Made by a program: the position numbers and the translations under genes
Shown here: in pieces, positions 1 to 4,602 of the stretch
Layout: the number at the start of each line of letters is the position of its first letter
How positions within the stretch are numbered: position 1 is the first letter of the stretch
From: Candidatus Saccharimonadota bacterium
Lineage (GTDB): Bacteria > Patescibacteriota > Saccharimonadia > Saccharimonadales > Saccharimonadaceae
NCBI GenBank assembly: GCA_017652715.1
Contig: JAGCAL010000042.1
Location: 1 to 6,284, forward strand
Direction: 5' to 3'
DNA: 6,284 nucleotides
The notes under the pieces: generated by a model
The model's input: the letters and a program-made list of their open reading frames with translations, nothing else
Databases searched by the model: none
Told to the model about the DNA's origin: nothing

Positions 1-10
1 ACAGATATAA

Positions 11-1678
11 TATAAATTTGGGGTTAATACATTTCGCGATGGTGGCTGGACTATTAACACGACTCTAGATTACCGTGCTCAGAAAATTGCCGAAGACGCT
101 GTTGCTGTCGGTATGGGCCATACCTATAAAAACAATAGCGATAACATTGCTATTGTTTCGGTAGATGTTGAAACTTCCCAAGTTATCGCTATGGTTGGTT
201 CCTCCGACTTTAATAACGCAGAATACGGCGAGTTAAACGTAACAACTGACTCTCTAATCGAGCCGGGTTCTTCAATTAAGCCGATTCTTGACTATACGCC
301 GTTATTCATGCAGCGTGAAGGTATTAATTATGGCCCAGGTTCAATTTTGAAAGATGAGAATATTAACCGGATTTACTGCGCCGGCGCTACGCGTGGTTGT
401 GCGCTCGGTAACGCGACCGGTAGTTTCTATGGCAACGTAACAATTCGCTTCTCGCTAGGTCATTCCCTAAACATCGCCGCAGTAAAGGCTCTATATATTA
501 ATGGTATTGATAACTCGCTCGAAGTTGCACATAAACTAGGCGATGTATCCTACTGCGAAGGGCGTGAAGATTATGGTCTCTCGATTGCAATCGGTTCTGG
601 TTGTAACGTACGTATGGTAGAACACGCTAATGCGTATGCTTCCCTTGCACGCGGTGGGACTTATAAAGATTTAGCCTATGTTCTTGAAGTTAAGAACTCC
701 TCTGGTGAAACTATCGAAACTTGGAGTGATAGCGAAGGTGAACGCGTAGTAGACGAACAGGTTGCGTACATGATCTCTAATATCTTGAGCGATGGTAGCG
801 CCCGCTTTAATGTCTACGCTCCAGGCGGCTCACTCAGCGCTGGGTTTGTTGTTCCTGGTGTTTGGACTGCTACAAAAACTGGTACAACGACGACCGCTAA
901 TTCCGCTGTTACAAAAGACTCTTTGATTGAAAGCTATTCAACTGCCGTTTCGACCTTCGTCTGGAATGGCAATCATGATGGCTCAGGACTATCTTCGAAC
1001 ACAAACGATATCGTGCGTCATACCGTCGGTACCTACATGGAACGCGTACACAAAGAGGTTTACGGACCAGATGGACGTTGGTCCTCTGGCGACCAACCGG
1101 CTCGCCCGGCTGGCATACAAACCCTGACCGTAAACGGCAAGACAGATATCTGGCCTAGCTGGTTCAACTCGGCTAAGAACTCCGGTGTAGCTAAAGAAAC
1201 TCTCGTATTTAACCGCTATAATCACTTACTTGCTTCGGCTTGTACTCCAGAAGAGTATAAGATTGAAGTTGAAGTCACGAAGACTACCGACCCGATGACC
1301 GGAAACGCTGTTTATAGTGTTCCGGAACCGTATAACCGTGAAGTTTCCGATACTTGTGACTACGAACCTCCGCGCCTATCCCTCTCAGTTAGCGGCGACA
1401 AAGTAGTTGCTGTTGTAAGAGGCGGTAGCTACGATCTTGCCGGATATACACTATATGTAAACGGCGAAGAAAGAGGTGGCGTATCTCTAAGTAGTAGTGG
1501 TGTCGTGAATGGTTATACTATCACCTGTGGCGATAAGACCGTACGTCTCGTAATTTCAGATACCGCCGGCTATAGTGCATCAAGCGAAATCAATGTTAAT
1601 CCGACCTGTGCTCCGACTGTTGATGATAATACAGAAAACAACAATAGCGAGAATAATAATGAAGGTGGTGGCCAATAA
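11..1678 (+). CDS. Penicillin-binding protein, transpeptidase part (5'-partial; class A/PBP1a-like)
   Basis: Cross-links peptidoglycan stem peptides outside the membrane. Counting residues from the ATG at 113, the three transpeptidase motifs are in order: SSIK (catalytic Ser53, Lys56) in a PGSSIKP context, SLN (118-120) and KTG (255-257). The frame is clearly coding before that ATG: codons from 41 on read GGWTINTTLD followed by AQKIAEDAV, the usual strand and helix that open a PBP1a transpeptidase domain. The ATG at 113 is therefore probably not the true start. The glycosyltransferase domain and membrane anchor would lie upstream of the window. An in-frame TAA at 8-10 blocks further extension. 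After the transpeptidase fold (to about residue 375) comes a beta-rich, Ig-like segment (about 418-498) and an Asn/Glu/Gly tail (504-521). The visible part has eight cysteines (89, 96, 148, 164, 377, 415, 472, 499). The family is secure; the class A assignment is inferred from the N-terminal flank. Confidence 0.88.
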   Translation, partial: YKFGVNTFRDGGWTINTTLDYRAQKIAEDAVAVGMGHTYKNNSDNIAIVSVDVETSQVIAMVGSSDFNNAEYGELNVTTDSLIEPGSSIKPILDYTPLFMQREGINYGPGSILKDENINRIYCAGATRGCALGNATGSFYGNVTIRFSLGHSLNIAAVKALYINGIDNSLEVAHKLGDVSYCEGREDYGLSIAIGSGCNVRMVEHANAYASLARGGTYKDLAYVLEVKNSSGETIETWSDSEGERVVDEQVAYMISNILSDGSARFNVYAPGGSLSAGFVVPGVWTATKTGTTTTANSAVTKDSLIESYSTAVSTFVWNGNHDGSGLSSNTNDIVRHTVGTYMERVHKEVYGPDGRWSSGDQPARPAGIQTLTVNGKTDIWPSWFNSAKNSGVAKETLVFNRYNHLLASACTPEEYKIEVEVTKTTDPMTGNAVYSVPEPYNREVSDTCDYEPPRLSLSVSGDKVVAVVRGGSYDLAGYTLYVNGEERGGVSLSSSGVVNGYTITCGDKTVRLVISDTAGYSASSEINVNPTCAPTVDDNTENNNSENNNEGGGQ

Positions 1679-1691
1679 GGCCACTAACCTT
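1662..1691. terminator. Bidirectional hairpin terminator shared by convergent genes
   Basis: AAGGTGGTGGCC (1662-1673) pairs with GGCCACTA plus CCTT (1679-1691) around the loop AATAA. This gives a stem of about 12 pairs with one G-T wobble and one bulged A at 1687. The plus side is followed by TTTAATTAG and the minus side by TTCATTATTATTCTC, so both exits are moderately T-rich without a long pure T run. It sits exactly between two convergent genes. The PBP stop (TAA, 1676-1678) is in the loop and the PIN-TRAM stop (TAG, 1686-1684) is in the right arm. Its terminator role is inferred from structure and position. Confidence 0.7.
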
Positions 1692-2367
1692 TAATTAGCT
1701 TCGCAAAAATCATCTTACCGGACGAAGTTTGGTGTAATCTGATAAATTCTACAGTAATACGCTTACCGATTTTGTTGGCTGCTCTATCGACAACAACCAT
1801 AGTTCCGTCTTTCAAATGCCCTACCCCCTGGCCTCGGTTTGCGCCCTTTTCTGTAATCTTAAGTTCAATCTTCTCGCCTGGTAGATATTCGGTTTTAACT
1901 GCAAGCGCGAGGTCATTGATATTGAGAGTCGCAACCTTTTCAGCTGTGGCTACTTTAATTAAATTATAATCTAGTGTTAGAATTGAAGCCTTATTCTTCT
2001 TTGCGAGTTTCAGAAGTTGTTCATCGACTTTCTTTGGTTCTTCCCCGTCGTCTTCGATTATCGTATTAACCTCGATTACTCGTTCGAGTTCCGACACATT
2101 GCTAAGCCCAGCTCGAGCCTTACCTCGTTTTTCATTATCTTTTCCGTCGGCGAGTAGTTGAAGTTCTCTTAGAACGCTTTTTGTGACAATTAAATCACCA
2201 TCAATAAAGCCAGTACGCGCAATATTAAGAATTCTTCCGTCGATTAAAACCGAAGTATCGACATAAATCTTTCGCGTCCCAGTTCTAGTTGGCTTATATT
2301 TCTTTGCAGCAATAAAAGTAGTCTCTGATAGAATCAGTAAACTAATTATTAGGGTTACAATTTCCAT
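1684..2367 (-). CDS. YacL-like membrane-anchored PIN-TRAM domain protein
   Basis: Probable membrane-tethered RNA-binding nuclease of the YacL type; the cellular substrate is unknown. Residues 3-21 form a single hydrophobic segment. A PIN domain follows (about 33-155) with YVDTSVLIDGR at 35-45 and the four acidic positions expected for metal-dependent RNA cleavage: Asp37, Glu68, Asp115 and Asp133. A TRAM-type beta domain closes the protein (about 160-226), with the family signatures LPGE, QGVGHLKDGTMVVV and GKMIFAK. From memory, Bacillus YacL is about 366 residues with several N-terminal helices; this 227-residue form keeps only one. It begins 8 bases after the xfp-C stop and no Shine-Dalgarno sequence precedes it. 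A perfect extended -10 box lies just upstream, so it can be co-transcribed or started by itself. It converges with the PBP gene, five bases separating the stops. Domain calls are secure; function beyond RNA binding or cleavage is not. Confidence 0.88.
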   Translation of the reverse strand: MEIVTLIISLLILSETTFIAAKKYKPTRTGTRKIYVDTSVLIDGRILNIARTGFIDGDLIVTKSVLRELQLLADGKDNEKRGKARAGLSNVSELERVIEVNTIIEDDGEEPKKVDEQLLKLAKKNKASILTLDYNLIKVATAEKVATLNINDLALAVKTEYLPGEKIELKITEKGANRGQGVGHLKDGTMVVVDRAANKIGKRITVEFIRLHQTSSGKMIFAKLIKG

Positions 2368-2374
2368 GCCGTCT

Positions 2375-2383
2375 ATTATATCA
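2375..2383 (-). promoter_or_regulatory. Extended -10 promoter of the PIN-TRAM gene, overlapping the xfp-C stop
   Basis: On the minus strand this reads TGATATAAT, a perfect TGnTATAAT extended -10. The box ends 7 bases before the ATG at 2367, so standard spacing puts the transcript start at about 2368, one base from the start codon. No convincing -35 hexamer was found, which extended -10 promoters tolerate. The xfp-C stop codon TAA (2378-2376) lies inside the TATAAT and an in-frame TAG follows at once. The sequence match is seen directly; promoter activity is inferred. Confidence 0.55.
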
Positions 2384-3533
2384 TATCTTGACCATGCTCT
2401 ATTGCGTGCTCATGGTTGCGCTTAAGAATGTCCTGATATTTCTCTTCTAAATCTTGTCGGCCAACCACTTTTGCTATATCAATAGCCAAATCATAACGCG
2501 AAGCCGCATTCCGTTTTAACATTTCGAACTGAGTTGTTGTTGAACCTTCTTCGTTAAAACCATGCACGCGCAAACGTCCGCGATTAGTATAGTTTTCGAG
2601 TATGGTCTCAAAAGTTTCCGGCCAACCATGGAAGTTTGCAAGAATCGGTTTATCTTCTGTAAACATTTCAATAAACTTATCGCAACTAAGCTTATTCGTG
2701 TTTGTTCCGATCGCTCGATAAGACAAAGCATTAATCCCGACAAAACGAATCTTTATTTCAGGTAAATCCTCTTTTAGTATCTTAATAGCCTCAATTGTCT
2801 CGCGGGTCGGAATATCTCCGACGGCTGTAAAGACAAAATCTGGCTCGTCGTCTGATATAAATTCGTAAACAAGCGCCCCGCCGTTCTCGAACTGGAATTT
2901 TGCTTGTTCGATATCGAGATATCTCGGCATCTCATTCTTGTTGAATGTTGTAAAATTTACAACATCACTAGAGTTTATCATGTAGTCAAAAGCAACTTCC
3001 GCCGATATGTCATCAGCTGGGAAAATACAGTTAACAAGATTGGCTGGATGAGCGAGTAGCTGCGAAATCATAGCTGGCGACTGATGCGTGAAACCATTAT
3101 GATCTTGTCGCCAACAAGTTGAAGTCGAGAGCAAATTGACCGCTGGCAATGAGTCGCGCCATAATACCTGTTGGCTCTGCTTAATGAACTTAATTTGTTG
3201 CAAAACTTGCGAAGTAATTATCGGGAAGAACGCTTCGTAGCTTCCCATCATTGCTCGCTCACCGTTCGCCAGATGTCCAGTCATTAAACTAAATAATACA
3301 TTTTCAGAAAGCATCTCAACGATTCTTCCGTCCGGTGCTTCCGGTAAATCCCAAGGTTTAGTTTCTAATCCCCAAGCCCGCTTTTCGACCTCGAATACCT
3401 TATCGAACTTATTCGAAGTCGTCTCATCCGGCGAAAAGAAATAAAAATGCTCGTCCTCTTTAAACTGTTCCGCCAGAAGCTTGCCTATCCTCTCGGCTAG
3501 AGAATAAAATTCGGTGCCAGGATTATATGTCAT
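2376..3533 (-). CDS. Phosphoketolase C-terminal subunit (pyrimidine-binding and C-terminal domains)
   Basis: Second half of a xylulose-5-phosphate/fructose-6-phosphate phosphoketolase, a thiamine-diphosphate enzyme releasing acetyl-phosphate. Recognisable family blocks in order are SPDETTSN (34-41), LSEN with the presumed cofactor-activating Glu77, GSYEAFF (Tyr99), LWRDSLP, WRQDHNGFTHQ (141-151, with His145, Asn146 and His150), GDIPTRET (239-246), and HGFNEEGSTTT (324-334). These cover the central Pyr domain and the C-terminal domain. The ATG overlaps the end of the upstream gene by 11 bases in the +1 frame and has its own strong Shine-Dalgarno sequence, so I take the start as real. The protein begins only about 33 residues before the DETTSN block. 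The linker joining the two halves in ordinary single-chain enzymes (about 800 residues) is thus mostly missing; the two chains here sum to 700. One family His is Asn at residue 78. It should act only as a complex with the upstream product. Confidence 0.9.
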   Translation of the reverse strand: MTYNPGTEFYSLAERIGKLLAEQFKEDEHFYFFSPDETTSNKFDKVFEVEKRAWGLETKPWDLPEAPDGRIVEMLSENVLFSLMTGHLANGERAMMGSYEAFFPIITSQVLQQIKFIKQSQQVLWRDSLPAVNLLSTSTCWRQDHNGFTHQSPAMISQLLAHPANLVNCIFPADDISAEVAFDYMINSSDVVNFTTFNKNEMPRYLDIEQAKFQFENGGALVYEFISDDEPDFVFTAVGDIPTRETIEAIKILKEDLPEIKIRFVGINALSYRAIGTNTNKLSCDKFIEMFTEDKPILANFHGWPETFETILENYTNRGRLRVHGFNEEGSTTTQFEMLKRNAASRYDLAIDIAKVVGRQDLEEKYQDILKRNHEHAIEHGQDMI

Positions 3534-4470
3534 ATAAAAATCCTTTCTCTTTATCGAATAGTTCGGAAATATGATAAGACTTTAACCAACCAATCAGCAA
3601 TTCCATCTGTTCCTTATTCGCACCCGGCTCTTTTAGAGGGATTTGATGCGATTTGTGGTAACGATTTGGCCCGCCAAATCCCTTCTCGCTATGTAGGATA
3701 TAAAAAGGCGATGCGTATTTTTTGGCTAACTCGGTCTGAAATTCTTCTACATTTTCACCGTCAATATTTACCGGTGTGAAACCGAACCCACGTATCATTT
3801 CATTCAGTTCCCTTTCTGATTTACGAGCATAAATCGACGGCGCCGAAATTTTATAGCCATTCAGGTGTAAAATAGGCAAAATCTTACCGCGTCCATTGCT
3901 TCCGAGTAATCTCTCGAGATTTAAGGAGGCTATAGCTGTAGCTGCTTCGAGCTCGCCATCACCAATTAAAACTGCGATGGTCTTTTCCGGATGTCCAAGA
4001 CTAACTCCGTAGGCGTTCGCTAACGCATATCCAAGTTCCCCGCCCTCGGTAATTACGCCCGGCGTAATTGGACTAGCGTGGCTCGGAAAACCATCCGGCC
4101 ACGAAAAATTCTTGCAAATATATTTAATCCCCTCTTTATCTAAAGTTGCTTTGTTGTCGACTTTTAACAATTCCCCGTCTATAAATAAGTTAGCTTGAAG
4201 CGCCGGAAATCCGTGCCCGGGCCCGAGTATAAAACTAAAATTCGGGTCATCGTGAAAGTACGCTTTTAGGTTTGCATATGCGATGTTAATTCCATGGCAA
4301 GTTCCCCAGTGCCCGAGTAGTCTAGGTTTGATGTCGTCCGGCTCTAAATCTCGCTCTAACAAAAAATTATCCTTGAGATATAGCTGCGCAACCGTTAAAT
4401 AATCGCATAATCTAATGCGTTTTTTTATCTTTTCGATTTCGTCAGTCCCCACCGCTTCCATACCACTCAT
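3523..4470 (-). CDS. Phosphoketolase N-terminal subunit (thiamine-diphosphate PP domain)
   Basis: First half of a split phosphoketolase, carrying the domain that binds the diphosphate of thiamine diphosphate. Family blocks in order are LGHWGT (His54), GPGHGFP (His86), PSHASPITPG (His131), TEGGELGY (Glu142, Gly144), IGDGELE (Asp171), LHLNGYKIS (Asn204, Tyr206), SEKGFGGP (Lys263) and KSHQIPL (His275). By position these match the substrate- and Mg-binding residues known from Bifidobacterium phosphoketolases, so the active-site half is intact. The protein ends soon after SELFDKEKG, where single-chain enzymes enter the linker. Its stop (3525-3523) lies inside the next gene. The start is uncertain: the ATG at 4470 shares its first two bases with a TATAAT box and has no Shine-Dalgarno sequence, while the ATG at 4461 sits where the transcript should begin and would cost only three residues. 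It is first in the cluster and diverges from the surface-protein gene. Confidence 0.9.
   Translation of the reverse strand: MSGMEAVGTDEIEKIKKRIRLCDYLTVAQLYLKDNFLLERDLEPDDIKPRLLGHWGTCHGINIAYANLKAYFHDDPNFSFILGPGHGFPALQANLFIDGELLKVDNKATLDKEGIKYICKNFSWPDGFPSHASPITPGVITEGGELGYALANAYGVSLGHPEKTIAVLIGDGELEAATAIASLNLERLLGSNGRGKILPILHLNGYKISAPSIYARKSERELNEMIRGFGFTPVNIDGENVEEFQTELAKKYASPFYILHSEKGFGGPNRYHKSHQIPLKEPGANKEQMELLIGWLKSYHISELFDKEKGFLYDI
3541..3548 (-). promoter_or_regulatory. Strong Shine-Dalgarno sequence for the phosphoketolase C-terminal gene
   Basis: On the minus strand AGAAAGGA ends 7 bases before the ATG at 3533. It is complementary over all eight bases to the TCCTTTCT at the usual bacterial 16S rRNA 3' end. 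It lies inside the last codons of the upstream gene, which suggests translational coupling. It is the only clear Shine-Dalgarno sequence among the four visible starts and supports the split gene being translated as two proteins. Confidence 0.75.
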
Positions 4471-4483
4471 TATACAGTAAACG
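4469..4483 (-). promoter_or_regulatory. Promoter of the phosphoketolase cluster
   Basis: On the minus strand this reads CGTTTACTGTATAAT, with a perfect TATAAT at 4474-4469. Standard spacing puts transcription start near 4462, just before an in-frame ATG at 4461-4459. The best -35 at a 17-base spacer is TTTATT (4497-4492), a weak match. The same CGTTTA-NNN-TATAAT layout occurs at the divergent promoter. The box overlaps the longest possible start codon (4470), so either the box or that start codon is not used. Confidence 0.5.
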
Positions 4484-4515
4484 CTTATGAAAATAAAGTG
4501 TTAACTTTAAAGCAC

Positions 4516-4525
4516 TAGTCGACTA
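4516..4525. promoter_or_regulatory. Perfect 10-base palindrome between divergent promoters (possible operator)
   Basis: TAGTCGACTA is a perfect palindrome in the 132-base region between the divergent genes, about 55-63 bases upstream of the predicted phosphoketolase start and about 80 upstream of the surface-gene start. It is flanked by two direct copies of TAAAGC (4508-4513 and 4524-4529) and by a second palindrome, CTTTAAAG (4505-4512). The rest of the gap is AT-rich and holds only the two promoters. A regulator site is possible, but such short symmetry can arise by chance. Confidence 0.2.
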
Positions 4526-4567
4526 AAGCCGGTACTAAAAATTTACCAATAAATAATCATTAAAAGC

Positions 4568-4596
4568 TTAATAAATAAAAACGTTTATGCTATAAT
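4568..4596 (+). promoter_or_regulatory. Promoter of the surface-protein gene, predicted leaderless
   Basis: A perfect extended -10, TGCTATAAT, lies at 4588-4596. A weak -35, TTAATA (4568-4573, four of six consensus bases), sits at a 17-base spacer. The -10 ends 6 bases before the ATG, so the expected +1 falls on the A of the start codon at 4603. No Shine-Dalgarno sequence is present. The element match is seen; the leaderless transcript is inferred. Confidence 0.6.
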
Positions 4597-4602
4597 AAAA
4601 CC

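Noticed and set aside
6..11. TATAAT at the window start as a promoter for a truncated PBP gene
   Set aside because: The nearest in-frame ATG is about 100 bases downstream, past sequence that clearly encodes PBP residues. The match is likely chance in an AT-rich stretch.
927..1225. Short open frames on both strands inside the PBP gene (927-1127 plus, 989-1225 minus)
   Set aside because: They overlap the transpeptidase domain, whose frame is confirmed by conserved motifs. They show no recognisable domain and no start signal.
1772..1969. Plus-strand open frame opposite the PIN-TRAM gene
   Set aside because: It is antisense to the conserved TRAM and PIN coding region and has no domain or promoter of its own.
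1684..2367. PIN protein as a VapC-type toxin
   Set aside because: The protein has a membrane segment and a TRAM domain with YacL signatures, and no antitoxin gene is adjacent. VapC toxins are shorter, with no TRAM domain.
2516..2765. Two short open frames, one per strand, within the phosphoketolase C-terminal gene
   Set aside because: Both are alternative-frame readings of the well-conserved C-terminal domain and have no family resemblance.
3523..3550. Programmed -1 ribosomal frameshift joining the two phosphoketolase halves at ATTTTTA
   Set aside because: The downstream frame is +1 relative to the upstream one, so -1 slippage would not enter it. The first base of the heptamer also breaks the X-XXY-YYZ rule. 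A strong Shine-Dalgarno sequence explains independent translation better. Loss of one T from the T5 run would fuse the frames, and this is kept as a possible sequence error.
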